From: Streptococcus oralis ATCC 35037
GTDB lineage: Bacteria > Bacillota > Bacilli > Lactobacillales > Streptococcaceae
Direction of reading: 5' to 3'
NCBI RefSeq assembly: GCF_900637025.1
Contig: NZ_LR134336.1
Location: 574,001-638,000 of the forward strand
DNA: 64,000 bases
Of this stretch, positions 48,344-56,824 are shown piece after piece. The number at the start of each line of letters is the position of its first letter. Position 1 is the stretch's first letter. A program made the position numbers and the translations under genes. The notes beneath the pieces are model-generated. The model was not told where the DNA came from. It worked only from the letters and a program-made list of their open reading frames with translations, and did no database searches.

Positions 48344-49588
48344 TTAGTTGCTTGCACCAGAAGTAGCATCAGCGTCACCACCGTGGCCTCCAGCATCCCC
48401 TGAATCAGAAGCGCCAGAAGTAGCATCAGCATCTCCATGACCTCCAGCTGCAGGAGCAAATGGTCCGCTACCACCCACCAAACGTTGACCAGTCTCTTTT
48501 AGGTACCAGTCAAGCCATGGTTGGAAGTTAAAGACAATTTCATTGATTCCAGCGTATGATCCATCAGGATAGTACATTGCTTGGTAGTTGTGGGTGTTGA
48601 TGACACCTGCAGGAGAACCTGGAACGATAGTACGGACGTATTCTTGGTTTCCGTTGCGAAGTGTTCCGATAACCCACTCTACATTCTTCATACGTGCTGG
48701 TGGAAGAGAACCATGAACAGTCGACATACGGCTACCTGATTGAGGTGGTACACGTTTAGCAAACATGGTGTCTGGATCTTGGTGAGCGTTGTTGTAGTAG
48801 AGGAATTGGTTGTTGTCGTCAGCGTATGTCAATTCAAATGGCATAGCTTTCAAGAACATATCAATTTGGTTAACTGTCAGGATACCGTGGTCCAATTTGA
48901 CATAGGTATCACCAGAAACAGCGCCAGTGATTGCTGCAACTTTTTCTACCCATTCTGGATCGTCAGGATCAACTTCTGTGATGGTTGTAGCAATTGGTTT
49001 TCCACAATCTAAGTCTTCTGGTTCGATTGGTTTTGGTTTTTTCAATTTCGAAACGACTCCTACGTATTTTACAAAGTTATCTAAGCAAGTTTCAAGGAAT
49101 TTAACAGTTCCTTCGTTGGTGATATTTCCGTTGTTATCAAAAGCTTCCTTAGCTTTACCAAGAAGGAATTCGTTACCTGGAAGCGTGTAGGCATTGACAC
49201 CTGGAGCATCAAGGATTTTACGAAGGTGAACTTGGGCACGTGATGTTCCTTGGTCATAGTATGATGCACCCACAATCATAACAGGCTTGTTTTCAAATGG
49301 ATGAACTTCGTATGAAAGCCATTCAAGTACAGATTTGAGAGAAGCTGAGATAGTGTGATTGTGCTCAGGAGTAGCGATAATGACACCATCAGCACGTGTA
49401 ATCTTGTTATACAAGAAACGCAATTGGAAGCTTTCGTCCCATTTTTCGTCTTGGTTAAACATTGGAACTTCGTCGATTTCAAGGACTTCTAATTCAAATT
49501 TGAATTTGAAATTGCGACGGATAAATTCCAAGAGTTTGCGGTTATATGATTGATCGTAGTTTGATCCAACAAGTCCAACAAATTTCAT
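48344..49588 (-). CDS. NADPH-dependent FMN reductase family protein with PAS-like domain and C-terminal flavinylation motifs
   Basis: A 414-residue cytosolic protein. Residues 1-180 form a flavodoxin-like NAD(P)H-dependent FMN reductase domain (MKFVGLVGSN, IIATPEHNHTISASLKSVLEW). Residues about 205-370 look like a PAS/DUF438-type sensor or ligand domain (DDNNQFLYYNN, PPARMKNVEWV). The last 35 residues are low-complexity and contain two copies of DADATSGAS, each fitting the ApbE acceptor consensus Dxx(S/T)GA(S/T), with Ser394 and Ser413 as candidate FMN attachment sites. The apbE gene starts the same operon. Covalent flavinylation is therefore likely but unproved. The electron acceptor is unknown. 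Confidence 0.8.
   Translation of the reverse strand: MKFVGLVGSNYDQSYNRKLLEFIRRNFKFKFELEVLEIDEVPMFNQDEKWDESFQLRFLYNKITRADGVIIATPEHNHTISASLKSVLEWLSYEVHPFENKPVMIVGASYYDQGTSRAQVHLRKILDAPGVNAYTLPGNEFLLGKAKEAFDNNGNITNEGTVKFLETCLDNFVKYVGVVSKLKKPKPIEPEDLDCGKPIATTITEVDPDDPEWVEKVAAITGAVSGDTYVKLDHGILTVNQIDMFLKAMPFELTYADDNNQFLYYNNAHQDPDTMFAKRVPPQSGSRMSTVHGSLPPARMKNVEWVIGTLRNGNQEYVRTIVPGSPAGVINTHNYQAMYYPDGSYAGINEIVFNFQPWLDWYLKETGQRLVGGSGPFAPAAGGHGDADATSGASDSGDAGGHGGDADATSGASN
48357..48430 (-). repeat. Direct repeat encoding the duplicated flavinylation motif
   Basis: The plus strand reads CCAGAAGTAGCATCAGC at 48357-48373 and again at 48414-48430, 57 bp (19 codons) apart. It encodes the two DADATSGAS tails. 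Confidence 0.85.
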
Positions 49589-49605
49589 TCTTTCGGTCTC
49601 CTATC

Positions 49606-50211
49606 TTACAAATTTTCCCAGTCAAATTCTTCAGCATCTTTGCGAAGCAATTCTTGTGCATTGCGCAATTTTTCAGTAATTTTCACAAAGATACGGAAGT
49701 CATCAAAGATGGCATCCAATTTCTTGATGACGTCAAGGTCAACCAAGTCGCCACTTGGGTTAAATGCTTGAAGAGAGTGTGAAAGCAAGAATTCATCTGG
49801 TAGAACATTTGCCTTGATTTCAGGAGCGTTCAAGATTTGACGAAGTTGCAATTGGGCACGAGATGAACCAAGTGTACCGTAAGAAGCACCAGTGATCATG
49901 ATTGGTTTGTTCAAAAGTGGGTAGATACCGTAAGATAGCCAAGCAAGAGCGCTCATCAAAACGGCAGGGATAGAGTGGTCGTACTCAGGAGTACCGATAA
50001 TCACACCATCAGCTTCTTCAATTTTAGCTGCAATCTCAAGAATTTCAGCTGGAAGTTGCTTATCTGCTGGTTTGTTGAAAACAGGGATATCCTTGATTTC
50101 AACGAGTTCAATTTCAGCTTTATCAGCAAAGTGTTTTTGCATGTATTGGAGCAATTGGCGGTTTGTAGAACGTTTAGAGTTCGTTCCAACAATGGCAATA
50201 AGTTTTAGCAT
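49606..50211 (-). CDS. NAD(P)H-dependent FMN reductase family protein
   Basis: A 201-residue flavodoxin-fold reductase. The FMN-binding N-terminus LIAIVGTNSKRSTNRQLLQY and the central IIGTPEYDHSIPAVLMSALA are typical. It is about the same length as, and clearly homologous to, the N-terminal half of the next gene, suggesting an ancient duplication within the operon. It starts with a good SD (AAAGGAAAT on the minus strand), 18 nt after apbE, and ends 17 nt before the larger protein. Confidence 0.88.
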   Translation of the reverse strand: MLKLIAIVGTNSKRSTNRQLLQYMQKHFADKAEIELVEIKDIPVFNKPADKQLPAEILEIAAKIEEADGVIIGTPEYDHSIPAVLMSALAWLSYGIYPLLNKPIMITGASYGTLGSSRAQLQLRQILNAPEIKANVLPDEFLLSHSLQAFNPSGDLVDLDVIKKLDAIFDDFRIFVKITEKLRNAQELLRKDAEEFDWENL

Positions 50212-50229
50212 GAGATTTCCTTTCTCTTT

Positions 50230-51159
50230 TTACATAATACAATTTTGAAGGCCTGAAGAACATGCAAGGCGTCCCTCTTTGTCGATGAGGATGGCTTCAA
50301 TACCATCTATACTTTCGACTTGCCAGAGGATAGAAGCGCTTCGTTCTCCGAAAAGGCGCGTTGTCCAAATCTCACCATCAACGGATTTATCAGAGATAAT
50401 CGTTAGGCTAGCGAGATCGGTTTCGACAGGGAATCCTGTCTCACTATCAAAGATATGATGATAGTCTTTTCCATCTACTGTCAGGTGGCGTTCATAGATA
50501 CCTGAAGTGACAACGGATTTGTTAGAAGCAGGAATGGTTAGGAGATGATTGCCACGAGGATTTCGAGGATCTTGAATCCCAATCTGCCAGGCTTTCCCTT
50601 CTTTGGCTTGGTTGTTCCCGATGGTGAGGATATTTCCTCCGAGATTGATCAGGGCAGAGGTGACACCGTGTTCTTTCAAATACTGGGCAACCTTATCTGC
50701 ACTATAGCCCTTAGCTAAACAACCTAAATCAAGCTTCATTCCTTTCTTCTCTAAAAAGACAGTAGAGTTAGTCGGATCCAACTTGATAAAATGCGGGTCA
50801 ACTAGAGGCAAGACAGCTTCGATTTCTTTAGAGTCTGGAAGCCGTGCATCTGCAAATCCGATTCGCCAGGTTTGAATCAAGGGGCCAATGCTAATGTTTA
50901 GATGGCTAGATGGAGCTAAGCTATGCTCAAGTCCAAGAGCAATCAGTTCAAATAAGTCAGGATGAACCTTAACAGGTGCGATTCCAGCCTGGTAGTTGAT
51001 TTCCATCAGTTCGGATTCTTGACTATTGGCGTTGAAGCGGTATTCGAGCTCCTTGAGCAAGTCAAAGGCTCCTTGAAGTAGGCAATCAGCCTGTTCATCT
51101 ACTAATGAAATCGTGATAGTTGTTCCCATTAGCCGTTCCGAACGTGAATGAAGAGGCAA
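50230..51159 (-). CDS. apbE: FAD:protein FMN transferase (ApbE)
   Basis: A 309-residue flavin transferase that moves FMN from FAD to Ser/Thr of acceptor proteins. Motifs are MGTTITISL, LDLGCLAKGYSADKVAQYL, INLGGNILTIG and the metal-site region TSGIYERHL with HHIFDSETGFPV. I chose TTG 51159 (PLHSRSERLMGTT follows) because AAAGGAG lies 8 nt upstream. No signal peptide or lipobox is present, so it should act in the cytosol, unlike most ApbE proteins. Its likely substrate is encoded two genes downstream and carries acceptor-like motifs. It shares the intergenic region with nox. Confidence 0.88.
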   Translation of the reverse strand: MPLHSRSERLMGTTITISLVDEQADCLLQGAFDLLKELEYRFNANSQESELMEINYQAGIAPVKVHPDLFELIALGLEHSLAPSSHLNISIGPLIQTWRIGFADARLPDSKEIEAVLPLVDPHFIKLDPTNSTVFLEKKGMKLDLGCLAKGYSADKVAQYLKEHGVTSALINLGGNILTIGNNQAKEGKAWQIGIQDPRNPRGNHLLTIPASNKSVVTSGIYERHLTVDGKDYHHIFDSETGFPVETDLASLTIISDKSVDGEIWTTRLFGERSASILWQVESIDGIEAILIDKEGRLACSSGLQNCIM

Positions 51160-51249
51160 GCTACCAGCTCCTTTCTCTTTATAGGAAATCATTTAATATA
51201 AGGTCGTTAAAGAAAAATTAAACCCCTTACATTTTCTTTCCATGTATCT

Positions 51250-51278
51250 AGCATATCATAAAGTCAGCGTTTTCACAA
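51250..51278 (-). promoter_or_regulatory. apbE operon promoter overlapped by a cre-like site
   Basis: Minus strand -35 TTGTGA (51278-51273), 17-bp spacer, -10 TATGCT (51255-51250). The sequence TGAAAACGCTGACT inside (51262-51277) resembles a CcpA cre. Confidence 0.55.
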
Positions 51279-51399
51279 ATGAATTTTGACAAAAAGTCAA
51301 GAAATATGCTCAAAATTAATATGAAAACGATAGAAAAATTGGATTTATCAATGTTAAGTGTATTTTTTTCTGAAAAAAAGAGAATTCTGAGCAAATGCC

Positions 51400-51428
51400 T
51401 TGTAAACGCTAACAGTAAATGATATACT
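51400..51428 (+). promoter_or_regulatory. nox promoter overlapped by a cre-like site
   Basis: -35 TTGTAA (51400-51405), 17-bp spacer, -10 TATACT (51423-51428). TGTAAACGCTAACA at 51401-51414 is a good match to the cre consensus and covers the -35. The rest of 51160-51399 holds only the apbE promoter and an inverted repeat TTGAC-N5-GTCAA near 51285-51300. Confidence 0.65.
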
Positions 51429-51466
51429 AGAAAGGTAAATCAAAAATTAAAGGTAGGAATTTTTCT

Positions 51467-52846
51467 ATGAGTAAAATCGTTGTAGTTGGTGCTAACCACG
51501 CTGGTACAGCTTGTATTAATACGATGTTGGACAACTTCGGACATGAGAACGAAATCGTAGTATTTGACCAAAACTCAAATATTTCATTCCTTGGTTGTGG
51601 AATGGCGCTTTGGATCGGGGAACAAATTGATGGCCCAGAAGGTCTCTTCTACTCTGATAAAGAAAAATTGGAAGCAAAAGGTGCTAAAGTTTACATGAAC
51701 TCACCAGTTCTTTCAATTGACTACGATAACAAAGTTGTGACTGCAGAAGTTGAAGGTAAAGAACACAAAGAGTCTTATGATAAATTGATCTTTGCAACTG
51801 GTTCAACTCCAATCTTGCCTCCAATCGAAGGTGTTGAAATCGTTAAGGGTAACCGCGAATTCAAAGCGACTCTTGAAAATGTACAATTTGTTAAATTGTA
51901 CCAAAACGCTGAAGAAGTTATTGAAAAACTTGAAGACAAGAGCAAACACCTTGAGCGCATTGCCGTTGTTGGTGGTGGTTACATCGGTGTAGAACTTGCT
52001 GAAGCTTTCGAGCGTCTTGGAAAAGAAGTAGTGCTTGTAGATATTGTAGACACTGTCTTGAACGGCTACTATGACAAAGACTTTACTCAAATGATGGCGA
52101 AGAACTTGGAAGACCACAACATTCGCTTGGCTCTTGGTCAAACAGTTAAAGCCATCCAAGGTGATGGAAAAGTTGAACGCTTGGTAACAGACAAAGAAAC
52201 ATTTGATGTGGATATGGTGGTTCTTGCTGTTGGCTTCCGTCCAAACACAGCTCTTGCTGACGGTAAGATTGAACTCTTCCGTAACGGTGCTTTCCTTGTA
52301 GATAAGAAACAAGAAACATCTATCCCAGGTGTATACGCTGTTGGTGACTGTGCAACTGTTTATGACAATGCTCGTAAAGATACAAGCTACATCGCTCTTG
52401 CATCTAATGCTGTACGTACTGGTATCGTTGGTGCTTATAACGCTTGTGGTCATGAATTGGAAGGAATCGGAGTTCAAGGATCAAACGGTATTTCTATCTA
52501 CGGTCTTCACATGGTTTCGACTGGTTTGACTCTTGAAAAAGCCAAAGCTGCAGGCTATAATGCAACTGAAACTGGCTTTAACGATCTTCAAAAACCAGAA
52601 TTTATCAAACATGACAACCACGAAGTTGCCATCAAGATTGTCTTTGACAAAGACAGCCGCGAAATCCTTGGTGCGCAAATGGTTTCACACGATTCTGCTA
52701 TCAGCATGGGAATCCACATGTTCTCACTTGCTATCCAAGAGCATGTAACCATTGATAAATTGGCTTTGACAGACCTATTCTTCTTGCCACATTTCAACAA
52801 ACCATACAATTACATCACAATGGCTGCACTTACAGCTGAAAAATAA
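51467..52846 (+). CDS. nox: NADH oxidase (H2O-forming)
   Basis: A 459-residue FAD enzyme that reduces O2 to water with NADH, using a redox-active cysteine sulfenate. The redox Cys44 lies in [12 protein letters not shown]; the FAD-binding GxGxxG-type start is [11 protein letters not shown]; the NADH site is [16 protein letters not shown]; and the second FAD motif is [11 protein letters not shown]. This enzyme regenerates NAD and lowers oxygen stress in streptococci that lack respiration. Strong codon bias suggests abundant expression. It is divergent from the apbE operon. Confidence 0.95.
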   Translation: MSKIVVVGANHAGTACINTMLDNFGHENEIVVFDQNSNISFLGCGMALWIGEQIDGPEGLFYSDKEKLEAKGAKVYMNSPVLSIDYDNKVVTAEVEGKEHKESYDKLIFATGSTPILPPIEGVEIVKGNREFKATLENVQFVKLYQNAEEVIEKLEDKSKHLERIAVVGGGYIGVELAEAFERLGKEVVLVDIVDTVLNGYYDKDFTQMMAKNLEDHNIRLALGQTVKAIQGDGKVERLVTDKETFDVDMVVLAVGFRPNTALADGKIELFRNGAFLVDKKQETSIPGVYAVGDCATVYDNARKDTSYIALASNAVRTGIVGAYNACGHELEGIGVQGSNGISIYGLHMVSTGLTLEKAKAAGYNATETGFNDLQKPEFIKHDNHEVAIKIVFDKDSREILGAQMVSHDSAISMGIHMFSLAIQEHVTIDKLALTDLFFLPHFNKPYNYITMAALTAEK

Positions 52847-52856
52847 CAATAGCTGA

Positions 52857-52892
52857 GCTATCTGGCCTTAAGTTAAGGTCAGATAGTTTTTT
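52857..52892 (+). terminator. Terminator after nox
   Basis: CTATCTG-G-CCTTAA pairs with TTAAGG-T-CAGATAG (single G-T mismatch), ending in TTTTTT. Confidence 0.9.
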
Positions 52893-52895
52893 AGT

Positions 52896-53001
52896 TATAC
52901 TCTTCGAAAATCAAATTCAAACCACGTCAGCTTCGCCTTACCGTACTCAAGTACAGCCTGCGGCTAGCTTCCTAGTTTGCTCTTTGATTTTCATTGAGTG
53001 T
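52896..53001. repeat. BOX element (boxA-boxC type)
   Basis: The segment begins TATACTCTTCGAAAATC, continues with AACCACGTCAGCTTCGCC and CTGCGGCTAGCTTCCTAG, and ends TTGATTTTCATTGAGT. This matches the BOX repeat common in intergenic regions of pneumococcus and relatives, here without boxB copies. BOX elements are probably mobilised in trans and can fold into stable RNA. Confidence 0.9.
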
Positions 53002-53035
53002 CAATCTGTACCCATACAATTATCCTTTTTTTATC

Positions 53036-53064
53036 TTGTACTTCATTCTAATCTGGCTTAAAAT
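53036..53064 (+). promoter_or_regulatory. pdxST promoter
   Basis: -35 TTGTAC (53036-53041), 17-bp spacer, -10 TAAAAT (53059-53064). Confidence 0.6.
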
Positions 53065-53103
53065 GAAATGGTAGCTACCAATACAAATGATGAGGATTAA
53101 GAA

Positions 53104-53979
53104 ATGACCGAAAATCGTTATGAACTAAATAAAAACTTGGCACAGATGCTCAAAGGTGGGGTTATCATGGACGTTCAGAACCCTGAACAGGCTCGTATCG
53201 CAGAGGCTGCTGGTGCGGCAGCTGTTATGGCGTTGGAGCGGATTCCAGCTGATATTCGTGCAGCTGGTGGAGTTTCTCGTATGAGTGATCCAAAGATGAT
53301 TAAGGAAATCCAAGAAGCGGTCAGCATTCCAGTGATGGCCAAGGTCAGAATTGGGCATTTTGTTGAAGCTCAGATTTTAGAGGCTATTGAGATTGACTAT
53401 ATCGATGAGAGTGAAGTGCTGTCTCCAGCAGACGATCGTTTCCATGTAGATAAGAAGGAATTCCAAGTTCCTTTTGTCTGTGGAGCTAAGGATTTGGGTG
53501 AAGCCTTGCGTCGTATCGCTGAGGGAGCTTCCATGATTCGGACAAAAGGAGAACCGGGGACAGGTGACATCGTTCAAGCCGTTCGTCATATGCGCATGAT
53601 GAATCAAGAAATACGCCGTATTCAAAATCTACGCGAAGATGAACTTTATGTGGCTGCCAAGGACTTGCAAGTCCCTGTAGAATTGGTCCAATACGTTCAT
53701 GAACATGGAAAATTGCCAGTTGTTAACTTCGCAGCTGGAGGTGTGGCAACACCAGCAGATGCTGCGCTGATGATGCAATTGGGGGCAGAGGGTGTCTTTG
53801 TTGGTTCAGGTATTTTCAAGTCAGGAGATCCTGTTAAACGAGCAAGTGCCATTGTCAAAGCGGTAACCAACTACCAAAATCCTCAAATTCTAGCACAAAT
53901 CTCTGAAGACCTAGGGGAAGCCATGGTTGGTATCAATGAGAATGAAATTCAAATTCTCATGGCTGAGCGAGGAAAATAG
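53104..53979 (+). CDS. pdxS: Pyridoxal 5'-phosphate synthase subunit PdxS
   Basis: A 291-residue TIM-barrel synthase that makes PLP from ribose 5-phosphate, glyceraldehyde 3-phosphate and ammonia. The N-terminal [13 protein letters not shown], the catalytic Lys in [16 protein letters not shown] [12 protein letters not shown] and the phosphate-binding loops [14 protein letters not shown] and [10 protein letters not shown] are intact. It is followed without gap by pdxT, which supplies ammonia from glutamine, so the pair forms the complete DXP-independent pathway. Confidence 0.97.
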   Translation: MTENRYELNKNLAQMLKGGVIMDVQNPEQARIAEAAGAAAVMALERIPADIRAAGGVSRMSDPKMIKEIQEAVSIPVMAKVRIGHFVEAQILEAIEIDYIDESEVLSPADDRFHVDKKEFQVPFVCGAKDLGEALRRIAEGASMIRTKGEPGTGDIVQAVRHMRMMNQEIRRIQNLREDELYVAAKDLQVPVELVQYVHEHGKLPVVNFAAGGVATPADAALMMQLGAEGVFVGSGIFKSGDPVKRASAIVKAVTNYQNPQILAQISEDLGEAMVGINENEIQILMAERGK

Positions 53980-54561
53980 ATGAAAATCGGAATACTAGCC
54001 TTGCAAGGCGCCTTTGCAGAGCATGCAAAAGTGTTAGATAAATTAGGAGTCACTGGTGTCGAAATCAGAAATTTAGATGATTTTCAGAAATATCAGAGTG
54101 ACTTGTCCGGTTTGATTTTGCCTGGTGGAGAATCTACAACCATGGGCAAACTCTTGCGTGACCAGCAGATGTTGATTCCCATCCGAGAAGCTATTTTATC
54201 TGGACTCCCAGTCTTTGGAACTTGTGCGGGCTTAATCTTGCTAGCTAAGGAAATCACTTCTCAGGAAGAAAGTCATCTTGGAATCATGGATATAGTGGTT
54301 GAGCGCAATGCTTATGGGCGCCAACTAGGAAGCTTCTATACAGAGGCAGAATGTAAGGGAGTTGGTCAGATTCCCATGACCTTTATCCGTGGACCGATTA
54401 TCAGTAGTGTTGGAGAGGGTGTAGAAATTCTAGCAACAGTTGATAATCAAATCGTTGCTGCGCAAGAAAAAAATATGCTGGTAACCTCTTTTCATCCAGA
54501 ATTGACAGATGATGTTGGCTTGCACCAGTATTTTATCAATATGTGTAAAGAAAAAAGTTGA
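53980..54561 (+). CDS. pdxT: Pyridoxal 5'-phosphate synthase glutaminase PdxT
   Basis: A 193-residue class I glutaminase. Motifs are [26 protein letters not shown], the nucleophile Cys in [11 protein letters not shown], and the His/Glu pair in FHPELTDD. It hydrolyses glutamine and channels ammonia into PdxS. The start codon abuts the pdxS stop (TAGATG), so translation is coupled. The stop codon lies inside the terminator stem. Confidence 0.96.
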   Translation: MKIGILALQGAFAEHAKVLDKLGVTGVEIRNLDDFQKYQSDLSGLILPGGESTTMGKLLRDQQMLIPIREAILSGLPVFGTCAGLILLAKEITSQEESHLGIMDIVVERNAYGRQLGSFYTEAECKGVGQIPMTFIRGPIISSVGEGVEILATVDNQIVAAQEKNMLVTSFHPELTDDVGLHQYFINMCKEKS

Positions 54562-54582
54562 GAAAAGATTCTCAACTTTTTT
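54553..54582. terminator. Bidirectional terminator between pdxT and hemolysin III-like gene
   Basis: Perfect 12-bp stem AAAAGTTGAGAA / TTCTCAACTTTT with an AAGA loop, and A and T runs on both sides. Confidence 0.93.
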
Positions 54583-55228
54583 ACATGTAATAAACAATGG
54601 CGATGTATTGGAGTGCAGATGCCGCTAGGATAAAGAGATGCCAGATCATGTGGAAATAAGGTTTTTTCTTAGCGTAAAATCCAGCTCCAACTGTATAACA
54701 GAGTCCACCAGTTACCATAAGACTCCAGAAAATTGGCGTTGTTTGACTGATAATGGCAGGAATGATAGCCAGAACCAACCAGCCCATGATCAGGTAAAGG
54801 GCAAGGCTGAATTTCTCATTGACCTTTTTAGCAAAGATTTTATAGAGGATGCCAAAGATAGTCGTTCCCCACTGAATGGCAATGATCAGATAGCCAAACC
54901 AGTTGTTCATCAAAGTCAATACGACCGGCGTATAAGAGCCTGCGATAGCCACATAAATCATAGAATGGTCGATGATTCGCAAGACGTATTTGTGGGTCGA
55001 ACCATAGGCCATAGAGTGGTAAATGGTTGACGAGAGGAACATGAGAAAGAGACTGATAACAAAGATTGAAACACCAAAGGATGATAAAAACCCGTGTGCT
55101 TCATAACTATAGGTGGATGAAATAGGGAGTAGGATGAGCATGATAACGGCACCCACAGCATGGGTCACGCTATTAGCAATTTCCTCTCCAAAACTGAGTT
55201 TTTTACTGAGTTTTAGACTGGTATTCAT
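54581..55228 (-). CDS. Hemolysin III / TrhA family membrane protein
   Basis: A 215-residue protein with about seven membrane helices, of the hemolysin III (YqfA/TrhA, PAQR-like) family. Conserved features are EEIANSVTHAVGAV near residue 14, SSTIYHS near residue 66, DHSMIYVAIAGSYTPV near residue 87 and HMIWHLFILAASALQ near the end, supplying the metal-binding His/Asp set. Some members regulate membrane energetics or lipids; true hemolytic activity is doubtful. Its start overlaps the DUF1836 stop (ATGA). Confidence 0.88.
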   Translation of the reverse strand: MNTSLKLSKKLSFGEEIANSVTHAVGAVIMLILLPISSTYSYEAHGFLSSFGVSIFVISLFLMFLSSTIYHSMAYGSTHKYVLRIIDHSMIYVAIAGSYTPVVLTLMNNWFGYLIIAIQWGTTIFGILYKIFAKKVNEKFSLALYLIMGWLVLAIIPAIISQTTPIFWSLMVTGGLCYTVGAGFYAKKKPYFHMIWHLFILAASALQYIAIVYYM

Positions 55229-55671
55229 TGGATTTCCTCCTCTTCTTTGATAAGGATTAAGTCTAGAGTTTGATGATAGAGTTTAACCGTTTGACAGCTA
55301 GTTTGGATAATAGGATTTTCTGGATCAATCCCATGGTTCATGTAGTCCACAAAAGCATCGTAGAGCTGGTCTGAGCTAGCTTGAGTTTGCAGAGTATTAA
55401 GTGTCTGAGCGATTTCTTGGATCGAAAAGACAGACTTGAGAGTGGTGATGGCAATCAAACGTGCAATCTGTTTGCGTTGGTATTTTTTCTTATCCGGCTT
55501 TGTCAGGTAACCATGTTTGACATAGTTATTGACCATGGATGCTGTTAGCCCCTTGTCCTTATCTGGAGAGATAGGGGCACAGACTTGATTGACATAAAGT
55601 AAAACCTGATCCAGATAGAGGTCAATGTTTGGAATGTCTTCCCATTTTGGGTAGGAAAAGTTAGAATTCAT
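55225..55671 (-). CDS. DUF1836 (YkrK-like) family protein, probable DNA-binding regulator
   Basis: A 148-residue protein. The stretch LTASMVNNYVKHGYLTKPDK followed by KKYQRKQIARLIAITTLKSV resembles a MerR/phage-type winged helix, as in DUF1836 proteins such as B. subtilis YkrK, which as I recall represses a membrane protease gene. ATG 55671 (MNSNFSYPKWED) fits the SD AAAAGGAG; an in-frame TTG two codons earlier is less likely. A palindrome with AACTAGAT covers its own promoter, suggesting autoregulation. It is co-transcribed with the hemolysin III-like gene. Confidence 0.78.
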   Translation of the reverse strand: MNSNFSYPKWEDIPNIDLYLDQVLLYVNQVCAPISPDKDKGLTASMVNNYVKHGYLTKPDKKKYQRKQIARLIAITTLKSVFSIQEIAQTLNTLQTQASSDQLYDAFVDYMNHGIDPENPIIQTSCQTVKLYHQTLDLILIKEEEEIQ

Positions 55672-55686
55672 TTCCAACTCCTTTTT

Positions 55687-55707
55687 ATCTAGTTTTAATA
55701 ACTAGAT
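55687..55707. promoter_or_regulatory. Palindromic operator candidate at the DUF1836 promoter
   Basis: Perfect 8-bp inverted repeat ATCTAGTT-TTAAT-AACTAGAT (55687-55694, 55700-55707), directly at and downstream of the minus-strand -10. The related AACTAGTT lies at 55781-55788 at the divergent promoter. Confidence 0.55.
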
Positions 55708-55734
55708 TATAAAATAATAAAAAATAAAAGTCAA
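55706..55734 (-). promoter_or_regulatory. Promoter of DUF1836-hemolysin III operon
   Basis: Minus strand -35 TTGACT (55734-55729), 17-bp spacer, -10 TATAAT (55711-55706). Confidence 0.75.
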
Positions 55735-55745
55735 GTTTCAACTGC

Positions 55746-55774
55746 TTGTAGAAAGCTTTAAATTATGCTATGAT
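55746..55774 (+). promoter_or_regulatory. Promoter of GNAT-ogt-spx-like operon
   Basis: -35 TTGTAG (55746-55751), 17-bp spacer, -10 TATGAT (55769-55774). AACTAGTT (55781-55788) covers the predicted start site. Confidence 0.6.
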
Positions 55775-55805
55775 GAGAGAAACTAGTTAGAAATGAGGGG
55801 AAAAG

Positions 55806-56300
55806 ATGGAGATTCGTTTAGCTTTTCCAAACGAAGTAGATGCGATTATGCAGGTGATGGAGGATGCCAAAAAGTGCTTAGCTGAGTCTGGTAGTGACCA
55901 GTGGCAAAATGGCTATCCAAATGCCGACATCATTATCGATGATATCATCTCAGGTCAAGCTTATGTGGCATTGGAAGAAGGAGAACTGCTAGCTTATGCT
56001 GCTGTGACCAAGAGCCCAGAGGAAGCCTATGAAGCCATTTATGAAGGGAGTTGGCAGGGGGGAGAATCAGAATATCTGATCTTTCACCGTATCGCTGTGG
56101 CAGCAGATGTCCAAGGACAAGGTGTTGCTCAGACTTTCCTAGAAGGCTTGATTGAAGGTTTTGATTATCTAGATTTTCGTTCAGATACGCATGCAGAAAA
56201 CAAGGTCATGCAGCATATCTTTGAAAAGCTAGGCTTCCAACAGGTTGGTAAGGTTCTAGTTGATGGGGAACGTTTGGCCTATCAGAAATTAAAAAAATGA
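55806..56300 (+). CDS. GNAT-family N-acetyltransferase
   Basis: A 164-residue acetyl-CoA-dependent acetyltransferase. The N-terminal IRLAFPNEVDAIMQVMEDAK and the acetyl-CoA loop IAVAADVQGQGVAQTFLEGL (Q-x-x-G-x-G/A pattern) are clear, with the C-terminal LGFQQVGKV strand. The substrate is unknown. It overlaps ogt by 4 nt (ATGA), so it is translationally coupled to DNA repair, though this does not prove a shared role. Confidence 0.85.
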   Translation: MEIRLAFPNEVDAIMQVMEDAKKCLAESGSDQWQNGYPNADIIIDDIISGQAYVALEEGELLAYAAVTKSPEEAYEAIYEGSWQGGESEYLIFHRIAVAADVQGQGVAQTFLEGLIEGFDYLDFRSDTHAENKVMQHIFEKLGFQQVGKVLVDGERLAYQKLKK

Positions 56301-56812
56301 AGCAGAATAAGTACGCAAAAATGCTCTACCCGTCACCAATTGGAACCTTATCCTTAGTTGCTGACGAGCAATATCTCTATGGAATTTGGGTGCAGGACCA
56401 AACTCATTTTGAGAGGGGATTAGGGGATGAAACGATAGAAGAAGTTGGTAGCCATCCTGTATTAGAGCAAGTTATTTCCTATTTAGATACCTATTTCGAA
56501 GGCAGTGTTCAGGATCTATCTGACTTACCTTTTGCTCCTATTGGAACAGATTTTGAAAAGCAAGTCTGGGCATACTTACAGGCCATTCCTTATGGTCAAA
56601 CAGTGACTTACGGACAAATAGCGCAGGACCTGCAAGTAGCTTCTGCCCAAGCGATTGGTGGAGCAGTGGGGCGCAATCCTTGGTCCATCCTCGTACCCTG
56701 TCACCGTGTGCTGGGGTCAGGTAATCGCTTGACAGGCTATGCATCTGGAGTCGAAAAGAAAGCTTGGCTCTTGCAACATGAAGGTGCAGCATTTCAAGAA
56801 AACAAAAAATAG
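56297..56812 (+). CDS. ogt: Methylated-DNA-protein-cysteine S-methyltransferase
   Basis: A 171-residue suicide DNA repair protein that removes O6-alkyl groups from guanine. The acceptor Cys135 is in the PCHRV motif (ILVPCHRVLGSG), preceded by the recognition helix IPYGQTVTYGQIA and AIGGAVGRNPW. The N-terminal domain is of the short Ogt type with no Ada regulatory half. It is the second gene of a three-gene operon with GNAT and an ArsC/Spx-like protein. Confidence 0.92.
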   Translation: MKQNKYAKMLYPSPIGTLSLVADEQYLYGIWVQDQTHFERGLGDETIEEVGSHPVLEQVISYLDTYFEGSVQDLSDLPFAPIGTDFEKQVWAYLQAIPYGQTVTYGQIAQDLQVASAQAIGGAVGRNPWSILVPCHRVLGSGNRLTGYASGVEKKAWLLQHEGAAFQENKK

Positions 56813-56824
56813 AAAGAAAAGAAG

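Noticed and set aside
51285..51300. Rex or PerR operator between nox and apbE (TTGAC-N5-GTCAA)
   Set aside because: The inverted repeat has short arms and does not match the Rex consensus TTGTGAA-N4-TTCACAA; left as an unassigned repeat.
51803..52477. 224-codon minus-strand frame opposite nox
   Set aside because: Antisense shadow of nox caused by strong codon bias; composition unlike a real protein.
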